From: a virus
Virus record (IMG/VR): IMGVR_UViG_3300017758_000012
Coordinates: 1 to 53,324 of that record
Length of the DNA: 53,324 nt
Direction: 5' to 3' (one strand)
The translations under genes and the position numbers were made by a program. Under the pieces are notes generated by a model, which saw only the letters and a list, made by a program, of their open reading frames with translations, searched no databases and was not told where the DNA came from. Below, piece after piece: positions 26,836 through 34,992 of the stretch (the stretch's first letter is position 1; each line of letters begins with the position of its first letter).

Positions 26836-27242
26836 TATTGTATTGCTATATTTATTTCATCCTCTACTCCTATATTACTAATTATATAATTTATAAATAG
26901 ATTTATTGTATTTGTATCTGGTTGATTATCAAAATTTATATTTTTTATAGTTATCTCTGGAAATTGTAATGTTACGTTATCTTTAATTCTTGTTGTTATA
27001 GCACTATTAGTTCCATCATTAATTCCTTCCCCTATAAAATCCCTTAAATTTGCACCAAAAAGAGGTTGCATAACTCTTTCACCTTTGTTGGTTAATAACC
27101 AATTAACTAAATTAGTTCTTATTACTTCTTTAGTTGTGTAAGTTGGATTAAACACAGCTCTTCCTGATAGGGGTAAACTAAAGCCTAAGGCAGCACTACC
27201 ACTACTAACTGTTGGAAAAACATTACTTACAATTTGAGCCAT
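26835..27242 (-). CDS. gp25: Baseplate wedge protein gp25-like
   Basis: A 135-residue protein of the gp25/GPW family. It has the conserved core YTTKEVIRTNLVNWLLTNKG, then ERVMQPLFGANLRDFIGE, where the E-R-V-M-Q-P-x-F-G motif corresponds to the family 'EPR' region that initiates the tail sheath. The length is normal for the family. It shares single-base stop/start overlaps with both neighbours, so gp6, gp25 and the 117-residue protein upstream are likely co-translated. Confidence 0.95.
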   Translation of the reverse strand: MAQIVSNVFPTVSSGSAALGFSLPLSGRAVFNPTYTTKEVIRTNLVNWLLTNKGERVMQPLFGANLRDFIGEGINDGTNSAITTRIKDNVTLQFPEITIKNINFDNQPDTNTINLFINYIISNIGVEDEINIAIQ

Positions 27243-27595
27243 TATTTACTATTCATTAAATTCATTATTTGGTCCATACCCACATTACCTGCAGGAAGAG
27301 AACCATTAGCCATATCCATTCCTGGATTTGGTCTAAAAGTTTGTGCATCATTACTTGTAAAAGAATTTGCAGTTTCTCCTAAAATATTTTTATAAGCATC
27401 TCTTTTATCTTGAGCTGACATTACTGGAGTAGTTGGAGGAGTTTTTGGTGATGATTGAGTAAAAGATTCTACTATAGGAGTCTGTGATACTACCTTTGGG
27501 GATTTTACTGCCTCTAAGAGTATATCTTTTAATTCTTCTTGTATTACTTCTCTAACAGTTTCTTTAAGTACTTTTTTTAATTCTGTTAACTTCAT
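27242..27595 (-). CDS. Small baseplate-region protein with amphipathic N-terminus
   Basis: A 117-residue protein. The first 30 residues are a strong amphipathic helix (KLTELKKVLKETVREVIQEE), followed by a Pro/Ser/Thr-rich linker and a Met/Gly/Asn-rich tail (NPGMDMANGSLPAGNVGMDQ). It lies 1 nt upstream of gp25 and downstream of a 635-residue hub-region protein, with an ATATTTATAA element 11 nt upstream of its start. No family is recognised. The helix plus unstructured tail suggests an assembly or connector role. Confidence 0.7.
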   Translation of the reverse strand: MKLTELKKVLKETVREVIQEELKDILLEAVKSPKVVSQTPIVESFTQSSPKTPPTTPVMSAQDKRDAYKNILGETANSFTSNDAQTFRPNPGMDMANGSLPAGNVGMDQIMNLMNSK

Positions 27596-27606
27596 TGTTA
27601 GTTTTA

Positions 27607-27616
27607 TTATAAATAT
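27607..27616 (-). promoter_or_regulatory. Putative late promoter element ATATTTATAA
   Basis: Coding-strand ATATTTATAA, 11 nt upstream of the start at 27595, in a 45-nt gap that is otherwise AT-rich. It would start a transcript covering gp25, gp6 and the following wedge genes. Confidence 0.5.
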
Positions 27617-27640
27617 TAATAATTTATGTTTTTATATCAA

Positions 27641-29548
27641 TTATAATCCAGTAGGTATAGGTAAACTATTTCTACCAAATTCAAAATACCACTTATCAGC
27701 TATTGTTAAACCTCTATTTGCATCTTTTAAATCAAAATAAGTACTTGAATTTGGATTACCCCCACTAGGATACCAAAATGGTAATTCAGAAGCTATTTGG
27801 GCGTTTCCATTATACCATACTATCCCTAGCGTATTTAAAAGTTTTAGAAAAACTTTAGTTTTTGCATATGCTTTTCTTTGTTCAAATGTTAAACCATCTT
27901 CAGCAGTATTAAAATCAGGTGGGAGTAAATTATCAGGTCTTAAATTTACAGTTTCAACAATATTAATTTCAGCATCATAAATAGCTTCCAATTCAGCAGA
28001 TGATATTAATTCTGTAGATGTTCCATTTATATAAATTCCATTAATAATAGGTTGATTATAACCTATTCCCTTAGAATTAAAATATTCTTTTAAAGGATCA
28101 TTAAAACTATAAGGTCTATCTGATAAAAATAAATAATTTGCTACTTCAAAAATAGCTTGCATAAGAGGTTTTCTTTTAGCCATTTCTGGTCTTAAACTTA
28201 TAAATTCACTTCCTATAGTATTATCATTAAATAAATTTTCAGCTGTTGCTGCTAATCTTTCTGAATATGGGTATAATTTATTATTTGAATTGTTAGCAAA
28301 ATCTCCGTCATTTTGCCATCTTTTTTCACTTGAATTATAACTTTTTCCTATATTATCTGCGGCATTTAATAAAGATCGAGCTTGTGCTCTTATTTGTGAT
28401 ATAGCCCCATTTAATAGTTCTTCACTTACAGTTTTAGCATAATCTGCTAAAAATAATTTTTTAATAGTAGAATCTAATACTCTATCACCCTGTTGCCATT
28501 CATATCCTTCATTAGCTACAGCTTGTTCTAAAACAGTTCTTGAATTATCAAATGCTTCCTGAACTAATGTAGGATAATAACCTTTATTAGGTCCTTGATC
28601 TTGTGATAATTCCCAAGCTAATTCATATAATTCTTCAGCTTCTTCTCTACTAGCACCATAAATAGACATTAATATAACAATTTGTCCTTCTTTAAATATA
28701 GCTTTTAAAGGATCTTCTGCTGGTTCTGGGGGTGGGAATATTAAATCTTTAGTATCAATTAACCATTTCATCTCATTAACTAAAACTAAATTTGATGAAG
28801 AAAAAGATTCATCTCCTAATAATGTTTCTACAAGTGCATTTTCATTATAAAATTCTCCATCTATAACAGATTCTTTATTTTGTGCTATTATTTGTTTTTT
28901 ATCAAATGAAAAATCTGTAGATAAAAAATTTAATCTTAAATAATAATCTCCATATAATAATCCTGGGGGAGTTGTTAGTATTTCTTCTAATGCTTCGTTA
29001 GTTAATACTCCTACAAAATTTTCAGTTGTTGCCTCTAAATCTTCAGCTGTAATATTAGGGTCTTTTTCTATACAATCATTTAAAACAACATCAAATTCAT
29101 TTAATTTAGTAATTACTTCTCCAACATCTTTTTTAATTATATCTAAAGCTTCAGGAATTGAATCTAAGGATGCTTTTTCTTTATCTATTAAAGTCCCTAA
29201 ATTATCTAAAGCATCAGAAAAATTATTAAATACATTTAAAGGTAAACCTACACCAGGAGGAACAGATGAGGGTGCTGGGATTTGCTTTATTATAGTTTTT
29301 CCAGTATTTAAAGCTTCAGCTGCTATTTCAGAACCTTTTGCTACTTTATTTAAAGTAGCTATTTTTTGTTCTATTTGTTCTAAAGCACCATTAATTTCAT
29401 TTTTTTGAATTATTAATTTTTTTAATTCATCAGTTGTTGGGCAACCTTCTTTAAATTTATCAATTAATACATCTAGGGATTTGTTAAACTGAAATGTTGC
29501 TCTAGTTATACTAGTTACAATTTTTGATATAAAATCTGCTAAAGCCAT
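27641..29548 (-). CDS. Baseplate hub-region structural protein with coiled coil
   Basis: A 635-residue acidic protein. Residues 1-180 are mostly helical and coiled coil (LIIQKNEINGALEQIEQKIA, EKASLDSIPEALDIIKKDVG). The rest is mixed, with a charged helical part around residues 320-390 and a C-terminal domain ending WYFEFGRNSLPIP. It is immediately downstream of the gp5-like spike with a one-base overlap, so it is likely a hub or inner-wedge component. It does not match a T4 protein that I can name. Confidence 0.72.
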   Translation of the reverse strand: MALADFISKIVTSITRATFQFNKSLDVLIDKFKEGCPTTDELKKLIIQKNEINGALEQIEQKIATLNKVAKGSEIAAEALNTGKTIIKQIPAPSSVPPGVGLPLNVFNNFSDALDNLGTLIDKEKASLDSIPEALDIIKKDVGEVITKLNEFDVVLNDCIEKDPNITAEDLEATTENFVGVLTNEALEEILTTPPGLLYGDYYLRLNFLSTDFSFDKKQIIAQNKESVIDGEFYNENALVETLLGDESFSSSNLVLVNEMKWLIDTKDLIFPPPEPAEDPLKAIFKEGQIVILMSIYGASREEAEELYELAWELSQDQGPNKGYYPTLVQEAFDNSRTVLEQAVANEGYEWQQGDRVLDSTIKKLFLADYAKTVSEELLNGAISQIRAQARSLLNAADNIGKSYNSSEKRWQNDGDFANNSNNKLYPYSERLAATAENLFNDNTIGSEFISLRPEMAKRKPLMQAIFEVANYLFLSDRPYSFNDPLKEYFNSKGIGYNQPIINGIYINGTSTELISSAELEAIYDAEINIVETVNLRPDNLLPPDFNTAEDGLTFEQRKAYAKTKVFLKLLNTLGIVWYNGNAQIASELPFWYPSGGNPNSSTYFDLKDANRGLTIADKWYFEFGRNSLPIPTGL

Positions 29549-30792
29549 TATAAAGTTCTTGTTGTTTTTGATTTATAACTTTCAATTGAGGTTAACATAG
29601 TTTGAGCTTGTAATCCTACTTTAGTTGCTGATTGTGCAACTGCTATATTAGGTTGATATGGAACTGGTGTACCAACTGTTCCTAAAGCTGACGTTAATGA
29701 AACAACGTTATTTAATAATTTTTGAAAATCATCTAAAAATTTATCTCCCAATATTAAAGGTTCAGTAGTACTTTCTTCTTTATCTCCTAACATTATTTTA
29801 GTTCCAACTTTAACAACAAAGTTAGATGGAGTATCAAAATTAAAACCTTTTTGAGCTCCAAAAGATATTGTTCTTGCAGAACTAAGTAAAATATGATCAT
29901 TTTTAGAATTAAATAATAAACGACCTGAATTAACAATAACTTGAGAACCATTATATGAGCTAGGGGAGCTAGGAATTTCACCAAAAGCGGGTGTGTAGGA
30001 ACTATAATCAGTACTTGCTGCACCTATAGGTATTTGTTGATTTGATGTTAAATATAATGAAGATTTATCTGTATTTATATTTTCTACTTGTGGGATCCAA
30101 GAATCATCCTGTGTTTGGGTTTGTCCATTTTTTAGAATAATAATAGGTTCTCCATTTACTCCACTATCTGACCAAGGATTAAAAGGTGTTGAATTATTTA
30201 CTGTACTCCCAAATCTTATAGTATTACCCCATCTCCCTTCTATTAAAACATCTCCTTCAAAAGGTTGTAAATTTCTTATTCCTGTTCTTTCTTTAAAAGT
30301 AAAACCAAAATTAATATCTTCTATATTAGTATCAGATGATACTTCTACTCCAGCTTCAGTTTTAGCATAATTTTGACCTTGGGTGGGTTTAGTAGCAAGG
30401 GAATTTGGAGAAGCATTATGATGTATGCTATTCCATATATTAATACTTTGAAAATAATAATATGCTTTGCCAGTAGATGGATTTGTTTGGGTAGTAGCAT
30501 TAGGTAGTGAAATTATATAAACTATTTCATTTACTAAGGGTAAAAATGTTATATTAGAATATAGGGGACTAGCAAAGCTTAAAGTAGATAAAGACTTTCC
30601 TGATGGGTTAGATAGTTCTTCAAATAAAATACCACCTATACTACTATATTCTCCATATTCTTTCCAATTAATAGGATAATCTTTTCCATTTAAAGAAACA
30701 AATTTAACTCTTACAGGTATTATTTCTGGTCCTTTTGAAGATTGTAAATTTAAAGGTTTTAAAGAATTTAACCCCGTAGGTGTTCTAGCCAT
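29548..30792 (-). CDS. Tail spike / baseplate hub protein, gp5-like without lysozyme
   Basis: A 414-residue protein. The N-terminal part has gp5-like features (RVKFVSLNGKDYPINWKEYG, GGILFEELSNP, LPLVNEIVYII). The middle (FEGDVLIEGRWGNTIRFGST) and the C-terminal stretch LLFNSKNDHILLSSARTISF ... FVVKVGTKIMLGDKEEST are the beta-prism repeats of the VgrG/gp5 needle. The T4 gp5 lysozyme domain is absent. The last 70 residues are helical (FLDDFQKLLNNVVSLTSALG). It would pierce the outer membrane during infection. It overlaps the 117-residue gene upstream by 8 nt. Confidence 0.82.
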   Translation of the reverse strand: MARTPTGLNSLKPLNLQSSKGPEIIPVRVKFVSLNGKDYPINWKEYGEYSSIGGILFEELSNPSGKSLSTLSFASPLYSNITFLPLVNEIVYIISLPNATTQTNPSTGKAYYYFQSINIWNSIHHNASPNSLATKPTQGQNYAKTEAGVEVSSDTNIEDINFGFTFKERTGIRNLQPFEGDVLIEGRWGNTIRFGSTVNNSTPFNPWSDSGVNGEPIIILKNGQTQTQDDSWIPQVENINTDKSSLYLTSNQQIPIGAASTDYSSYTPAFGEIPSSPSSYNGSQVIVNSGRLLFNSKNDHILLSSARTISFGAQKGFNFDTPSNFVVKVGTKIMLGDKEESTTEPLILGDKFLDDFQKLLNNVVSLTSALGTVGTPVPYQPNIAVAQSATKVGLQAQTMLTSIESYKSKTTRTL

Positions 30793-31138
30793 TTTTATTT
30801 TCTTTATTAATTCTTTCTAATTTATCCATTTCTGCTAATAATTCAGCTTTTTCTTCTTCTGATATACCAAATTCACCTTCATCATTAGTGTTATTAACTG
30901 CTCTTTGAATTATAGTAGCCATTTTTATTAATTGTTCATCATTTTTTACACCAATTTCTAAATATTCTTTTATTAAAGGTACTATTAAGGTAGCATCACC
31001 TATTTCTTGTATTAAAGGTTTTAACTCACTTATTAAAGATGTAATTTGTTGTTTTTTAGTGGTTTGATTTTCATATATCTCATGTAGAATATCTGAGAAT
31101 TTTTTATTACCAAATACTATTGAATCTAGTTGTCCCAT
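30785..31138 (-). CDS. Small helical protein upstream of the spike gene
   Basis: A 117-residue acidic, almost fully helical protein (SDILHEIYENQTTKKQQITS, EEEKAELLAEMDKLERINKE at the C-terminus). It lies between the late sigma factor and the spike gene, overlaps the spike start by 8 nt and has an ATATTTATAA element 9 nt upstream. It may be a hub assembly factor or chaperone. No specific family is recognised. Confidence 0.72.
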   Translation of the reverse strand: MGQLDSIVFGNKKFSDILHEIYENQTTKKQQITSLISELKPLIQEIGDATLIVPLIKEYLEIGVKNDEQLIKMATIIQRAVNNTNDEGEFGISEEEKAELLAEMDKLERINKENKNG

Positions 31139-31147
31139 AATTTTTGA

Positions 31148-31157
31148 TTATAAATAT
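31148..31157 (-). promoter_or_regulatory. Putative late promoter element ATATTTATAA
   Basis: Coding-strand ATATTTATAA, 9 nt upstream of the start at 31138 and just below the sigma-factor gene. It is placed to drive the whole baseplate block. Confidence 0.5.
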
Positions 31158-31172
31158 AAAAAATTTTAGCTT

Positions 31173-31982
31173 TTAAGATGAAAAATAACCACTTTCTGAA
31201 AATATAATATATTTTTCTTTGAATACTTTGTATAGTTTATTAGCTATTTTAGTTATTTTAGGAGTTTTTACATCGATCATTTCTCTTATATAGATATAAA
31301 GTGCTTTTTTATTAAAAACATCTATAGCATCTCTTTTTCTAAATAATTCTAAAATACAATCAGCTATTTGAGCATCATATTCCTTAGGAAAATAGTCAAA
31401 AATATTTGTAGTCATATGTTTTACATATAAATCAACAAAAATAGATAATCTATCCCCTTCTTTATATCCTTTATTAAATAACTCATCTCCAAAATTATTA
31501 TCTAACTCTACAAATTTTTGTGATGATTGTTCTAATTTAGTATTTAATATAAAAAAGGAATTTTCTCCAATATCCAAATTTTGATGTTTAGATATATCTC
31601 CTATATCAATAGATTCTATTTTTTTCTTATAATTTTTTTGGTTATATACTATTAACCATCTTTTTACAATAGTACCAAAATATGAATAAGCTTTTGCTCC
31701 TTTACTAGGATCAAACAAATGAATTTTATCTAAAAGAAATACCATAATCTCATGTTGTAAATCTTCTAAATTTTCAACCCCATCTGTATAATAAAACTTA
31801 AAAGTGTGTATTATATTTTCAGTTAACTTATAAAAGGGATAATGTATTTCTCTGGAGTATATATTACTTTTAAATAATGAATCTTTACTTGTATTATAAG
31901 CAACAATAGCATCTTCTGTTTCTTGAGTAAAATAATTTCTTTTCTGTCTTTTTTTCTTAGCTTCTCTTATTATATTATCCAT
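31173..31982 (-). CDS. gp55: Late-transcription sigma factor, T4 gp55-like
   Basis: A 269-residue protein with a sigma region 2-like core at residues 45-115: FYKLTENIIHTFKFYYTDGV, then LQHEIMVFLLDKIHLFDPSK and AYSYFGTIVKRWLI, the pattern by which region 2 helices bind the beta' clamp and the -10 element (compare 'F-D-P-x-K-G-x-x-A-Y-x-Y-F-x-x-I-x-x-x' in gp55). The basic N-terminus (KKKRQKR) may be extra. It probably redirects host RNA polymerase to late promoters, which are perhaps the ATATTTATAA sites in this window. It would need sliding-clamp and co-activator partners outside the window. Confidence 0.85.
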   Translation of the reverse strand: MDNIIREAKKKRQKRNYFTQETEDAIVAYNTSKDSLFKSNIYSREIHYPFYKLTENIIHTFKFYYTDGVENLEDLQHEIMVFLLDKIHLFDPSKGAKAYSYFGTIVKRWLIVYNQKNYKKKIESIDIGDISKHQNLDIGENSFFILNTKLEQSSQKFVELDNNFGDELFNKGYKEGDRLSIFVDLYVKHMTTNIFDYFPKEYDAQIADCILELFRKRDAIDVFNKKALYIYIREMIDVKTPKITKIANKLYKVFKEKYIIFSESGYFSS

Positions 31983-31992
31983 GTGTCATAGG

Positions 31993-32271
31993 TTATAAAT
32001 CTTTAATTTTAAATCCATTTAATAAATCCTGTATTGTCATAACTGTTTTAAAGAAAAAACCTATTTCATCATCACTCTTAAATCTCCCCTGAGCGTCTAA
32101 TTTTTTTAATCTTACATCTGATACTTCTATTGCTTTAGAAATCTTATTTAAATATTTCATGTATTCAACTAAAATGTCTTCTTGTTGTTCATTCTTTTGC
32201 ATTAAATTAAAAACTGCAAATCCTAATACTATTACTAATGCTGAAAGAATTGATATTATTATTGTTTCCAT
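31993..32271 (-). CDS. Small single-pass membrane protein
   Basis: A 92-residue protein with one N-terminal membrane segment (residues 3-22, IIISILSALVIVLGFAVFNL) and a soluble charged helical part (LVEYMKYLNKISKAIEVSDV). It lies 10 nt upstream of the sigma-factor gene and 1 nt downstream of the HD-hydrolase stop, so it is co-transcribed with both. The function is not recognised. A role in lysis or the envelope is possible but unsupported. Confidence 0.75.
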   Translation of the reverse strand: METIIISILSALVIVLGFAVFNLMQKNEQQEDILVEYMKYLNKISKAIEVSDVRLKKLDAQGRFKSDDEIGFFFKTVMTIQDLLNGFKIKDL

Positions 32272-32272
32272 A

Positions 32273-33040
32273 TTATAAATTATCTAACATATTTTTTAAT
32301 CCTGGGCTTGATAGATTACCTAAGGCTTTAGATTTAGTTGTTTTATTAGAATTTATTGAGAAATTATTAGTTTTTACAGGTGTGGGATTTTCAAATTTAG
32401 GTAACCACTCTATCTCAAATTCAATTCTAGCTGCCATCATATCTGCTTGATGTAATATAAAAGGTAAAGATGTTCTTGGTTTTTGTTCTGGCATATAACC
32501 TTTTAAATATTTATCATTAGCTGAGTCGTATAATCCATCATGAGTTTGGATAGCTACCATCTCATTAAAAGTATACTTAATATCATGTTGTTGGAGAAGA
32601 AATAATGATCTATCAGGAACTGCAGAAAATGCTAATTTTTTATTAAACATATAATCCTCTCCTAATTTATCTTTTCTCCATTTATCAGTTTGAGGAATAT
32701 ATGCTTCATGGTCTGCATCACCCATTTTACCTAAATCATGATTAATAGCAGAAAATACTAATTCTTCAATTGTAAAAGTATTAATATCTGCTCCTTCTTC
32801 TTTCCATAATTCATATTGTTTAAGAGCACATCTAACTACTCTATTAACATGGTCTATATATCCTCCTGGAAAAGCATTATGATATTCTTTTTTATGTGCT
32901 GCTGGCATTAATATTAAACGTTCTTGGAATTTAGTATAAAACGCTAATAATTGTGTTTGTCTATCACCCTTAATATATTTTTTTATATTAGAATGAAATT
33001 CTTCCCAATTAGACTGTATTTTTTCTGCTGTTAATTTCAT
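32273..33040 (-). CDS. HD-domain metal-dependent phosphohydrolase
   Basis: A 255-residue protein with the HD superfamily residues in order: H64 (YIDHVNRVV), H101-D102 (AINHDLGKMG), H152 (QQHDIKY), H167-D168 (QTHDGL) and D200 (HQADMMA). HD enzymes hydrolyse phosphate esters of nucleotides and related compounds. The C-terminal 45 residues are Asn/Lys/Ser-rich and probably disordered. The start is preceded by AAAGGTTATG, the translation-start pattern found on the accessory/early genes. The substrate is unknown; nucleotide pool or signalling-nucleotide cleavage is plausible. Confidence 0.85.
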   Translation of the reverse strand: MKLTAEKIQSNWEEFHSNIKKYIKGDRQTQLLAFYTKFQERLILMPAAHKKEYHNAFPGGYIDHVNRVVRCALKQYELWKEEGADINTFTIEELVFSAINHDLGKMGDADHEAYIPQTDKWRKDKLGEDYMFNKKLAFSAVPDRSLFLLQQHDIKYTFNEMVAIQTHDGLYDSANDKYLKGYMPEQKPRTSLPFILHQADMMAARIEFEIEWLPKFENPTPVKTNNFSINSNKTTKSKALGNLSSPGLKNMLDNL

Positions 33041-33056
33041 AACCTTTTATTTTTAA

Positions 33057-33239
33057 TTATAGTGTTTCCTCTTCACGTTCAATAAATCTCATTAAATTTG
33101 ATGAAGTGTCTTGTAATCTTTTAATTACATCCCTAAAATCTTTTATATCGGCATTAGGTCTACTTAAAATGAATAATAATGTTTTAAAATCTCCATCTAG
33201 TTTTTCCACCAACCTTATGCATGTGTTTTTATTTCTCAT
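33057..33239 (-). CDS. Small basic hypothetical protein
   Basis: A 60-residue helical protein (MRNKNTCIRLVEKLDGDFKT to REEETL). It is cut by short gaps on both sides: 16 nt before the HD hydrolase and 124 nt after the previous gene. That 124-nt gap (33240-33363) holds only AT-rich sequence with the direct repeat CTTGGAT twice on the coding strand. No family is recognised. Confidence 0.6.
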   Translation of the reverse strand: MRNKNTCIRLVEKLDGDFKTLLFILSRPNADIKDFRDVIKRLQDTSSNLMRFIEREEETL

Positions 33240-33363
33240 AATTGTTTATTTATTATATTCTATATTTAATCTCTTTATTATTTATCCTTTATATTAACAT
33301 ATGTACCTTAATACCTAATATTAATTTATATCCAAGATATATAAAATATTTGAGGAATCCAAG

Positions 33364-33786
33364 TTATTCTGAAAGATAATTTAGAATTTTTTGAAGATGT
33401 GCACATTTTTCATATTCTTCGGTTTCTATAAAAAAATTAATTCCTAATTTTAATGAAGTATCTAAATATTCATCTGCATAAGTGTTTATTCCCTTTTTAT
33501 GATCTTTATTATTTAAATCAATTTTTTTTATATAAGACCATGCTTTATTATATGTAACAAACTCCCCAGCTTCTTTAACATCATTTAAATCTAAATCTTT
33601 ATTAGATTTTTGAAAAAATTTCATTATTTTTTTATTAAAATTTATATGATTTAATATTAATTTTTTATACATCCCAACCCAGTAGATAGGTGTATTTTTA
33701 AAATCAATATGTACTTTACCATTATCAATTCCCTCTAAATCATCATTAGGGCTAAATAAGTGAAAAATATTGTCTAGATTTATCAT
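33364..33786 (-). CDS. Hypothetical protein with UVR-like C-terminal motif
   Basis: A 140-residue protein. The last 20 residues (ETEEYEKCAHLQKILNYLSE) resemble the UVR motif of UvrB/ClpA-type proteins (E-x-Y-E-x-C/A-A-x-L-x-x-x-I), a helical hairpin used in protein contacts. The protein at 47910-48197 ends with a similar element (EGEEYEKCSELVKLKNKL). The body is Lys/Asn-rich and not recognised. It is the first gene after the tmRNA, with a variant late element (ATATTTATAC) only 3 nt upstream of the annotated start. Confidence 0.68.
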   Translation of the reverse strand: MINLDNIFHLFSPNDDLEGIDNGKVHIDFKNTPIYWVGMYKKLILNHINFNKKIMKFFQKSNKDLDLNDVKEAGEFVTYNKAWSYIKKIDLNNKDHKKGINTYADEYLDTSLKLGINFFIETEEYEKCAHLQKILNYLSE

Positions 33787-33789
33787 ATA

Positions 33790-33799
33790 GTATAAATAT
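33790..33799 (-). promoter_or_regulatory. Variant of the late element, ATATTTATAC
   Basis: Coding-strand ATATTTATAC, 3 nt upstream of the start at 33786, so any transcript starting here would be leaderless or begin inside the gene. It is the weakest member of the set and may be chance. Confidence 0.3.
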
Positions 33800-33840
33800 A
33801 ATACTAATATATAAAAAATCCAAATTACCCCTAAAGGGAT

Positions 33841-34068
33841 CCACCACCACCGGGCTTATACGACTTGCCCTGTTAAATGCCGTTTAGCTAGGGTACCTCT
33901 TAGGCAGCCATTGCTAGTTCAACTTGTTCGCCAGTTATGCGTATGATCTTCATTATATCCTTACTTTATGTCAAATACCTGTACATCCCCGTATTTTATT
34001 GTTTATATTTAGTGGAGATGGTGGGAATCGAACCCACGTCCAAAAAAGCAGCTAATATAACTATAAAC
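33841..34068 (-). ncRNA. ssrA: Circularly permuted tmRNA (two-piece SsrA)
   Basis: On the minus strand the tRNA-like 3' part comes first: TTATATTAGC, then a T arm with stem GTGGG/CCCAC and 7-nt loop TTCGATT, then CATCTCC and discriminator A (34013). After a 22-nt spacer (34012-33991) comes the normal 5' end, GGGGATG (from 33990), whose 7 bases pair with CATCTCC to make the acceptor stem. It is followed by a D-arm-like GGTATTTGACA. ATATAA after it pairs with TTATAT of the acceptor piece (helix P2). The reading frame GGC GAA CAA ... GCC TAA (33932-33900) encodes the tag GEQVELAMAA. GC-rich hairpin/pseudoknot sequence follows, then CCCTTTAGGG and T6. The CCA is not encoded. It would rescue stalled ribosomes and tag nascent proteins. 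The exact ends are uncertain. Confidence 0.92.
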
Positions 34069-34074
34069 GATCAA

Positions 34075-34084
34075 ATATAAATAT
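34075..34084 (-). promoter_or_regulatory. Late-type element upstream of the tmRNA
   Basis: Coding-strand ATATTTATAT, about 15 nt upstream of the TTATATTAGC that begins the acceptor piece, and touching the stop codon of the 66-residue gene. It may be the tmRNA promoter, linking the RNA to late expression. One base differs from the consensus. Confidence 0.4.
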
Positions 34085-34284
34085 TATACATTCCAATCCT
34101 CCTCAGCAATTTGCAATGCTAAAAGGGGAGACATACTTCCATCTGATTTAGACATAGTTACTAAAGCATAATACATAACTTCAGTTAATTTTTGTTGTTT
34201 ATTTACTCTATCTAATATTTGAGATATTTCTATTATCTCATCACTCCCTACTTTATCTAAAAACTCTTCTTGAAATTTATCCAT
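34084..34284 (-). CDS. Small acidic hypothetical protein
   Basis: A 66-residue, mainly helical acidic protein (MDKFQEEFLDKVGSDEIIEI to ALQIAEEDWNV). It follows the oxygenase-like gene by 9 nt and its stop codon lies next to the tmRNA promoter element. No family is recognised. Confidence 0.65.
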   Translation of the reverse strand: MDKFQEEFLDKVGSDEIIEISQILDRVNKQQKLTEVMYYALVTMSKSDGSMSPLLALQIAEEDWNV

Positions 34285-34293
34285 TTTATTTAT

Positions 34294-34962
34294 TTATTTA
34301 TTAAAATCTGCATCAAAGAAAAACATTTGCCATAATCTACCTGTTTCTATACTATGACCAAAGTACCCCATTGAACTGTGAATAGATTGCCCATCAAAAA
34401 TTACCATCCTATTATAAACATTTCCAAATGTATCAACATCCTCATATAAGGTTCCATCTACAAAAGTTTCCTGTTGGGGAAAATAATCAAATATGTTGTC
34501 ACTTTGAGATGTGTGATATATTTTAGATTTTTTATTTGCAACAACTTTAGTACCTGTTTCAAATGGTGCATTTGGTGTAAGAAATATCATAGCAGCCCAT
34601 TGTTGAGAATCTGCATGGTAAACTAAAGGTGGAACATTTCCACTACAAAATCCACTTTGGAATACCCCACAAATAGAATAAACATCAGCCCAATTAGTAA
34701 TATTACAACCCATTGTTTCTTCAATTTTTTCTTTAACTCCATCAAATATAAATTGTTTTCTAGTTCTCCAACCAACTCCTCCATGACCCTTATCCCAATA
34801 CATTTGTTCTAATGCATATTGTCTAACAGCATCGGGATCTTTATAAAAATCATCAATTACCCATGCTCTTTTTTTCATTTTTTTATTTACCTTAAATTTA
34901 TTAGTTGTAATTATCCCCCAATCGGAATTATTATCTGAGTCTTTAAATTTAATTTTTGTCAT
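34294..34962 (-). CDS. 2OG-Fe(II) oxygenase-like protein (DUF6445-like)
   Basis: A 222-residue protein with a plausible double-stranded beta-helix metal site: H116-x-D118 (VYHADSQQWAAMIFLTP) and H195 (FDGQSIHSSMGYFG), with R209 (GRLWQMFFFD) as a 2-oxoglutarate ligand. The layout matches a common phage/marine family (remembered as DUF6445) related to prolyl and phytanoyl hydroxylases. It sits at the end of a small glycan gene cluster (34.3-37.4 kb), so it could modify a sugar, a protein or a nucleotide. The substrate is unknown. Confidence 0.75.
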   Translation of the reverse strand: MTKIKFKDSDNNSDWGIITTNKFKVNKKMKKRAWVIDDFYKDPDAVRQYALEQMYWDKGHGGVGWRTRKQFIFDGVKEKIEETMGCNITNWADVYSICGVFQSGFCSGNVPPLVYHADSQQWAAMIFLTPNAPFETGTKVVANKKSKIYHTSQSDNIFDYFPQQETFVDGTLYEDVDTFGNVYNRMVIFDGQSIHSSMGYFGHSIETGRLWQMFFFDADFNK

Positions 34963-34992
34963 TTTTGTTTTTTATTAAATTAATATATTTTT

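Noticed and set aside
29793-30023. Leu/Ile-rich minus-strand frame inside the spike gene
   Set aside because: It lies wholly within the 414-residue spike gene in another frame and its hydrophobicity follows from the AT-rich codons.
34012-34041. Stand-alone tRNA at the T-arm sequence
   Set aside because: There is no anticodon arm. The acceptor-stem partner lies downstream at 33990, and a tag frame follows, so the permuted tmRNA explains it.
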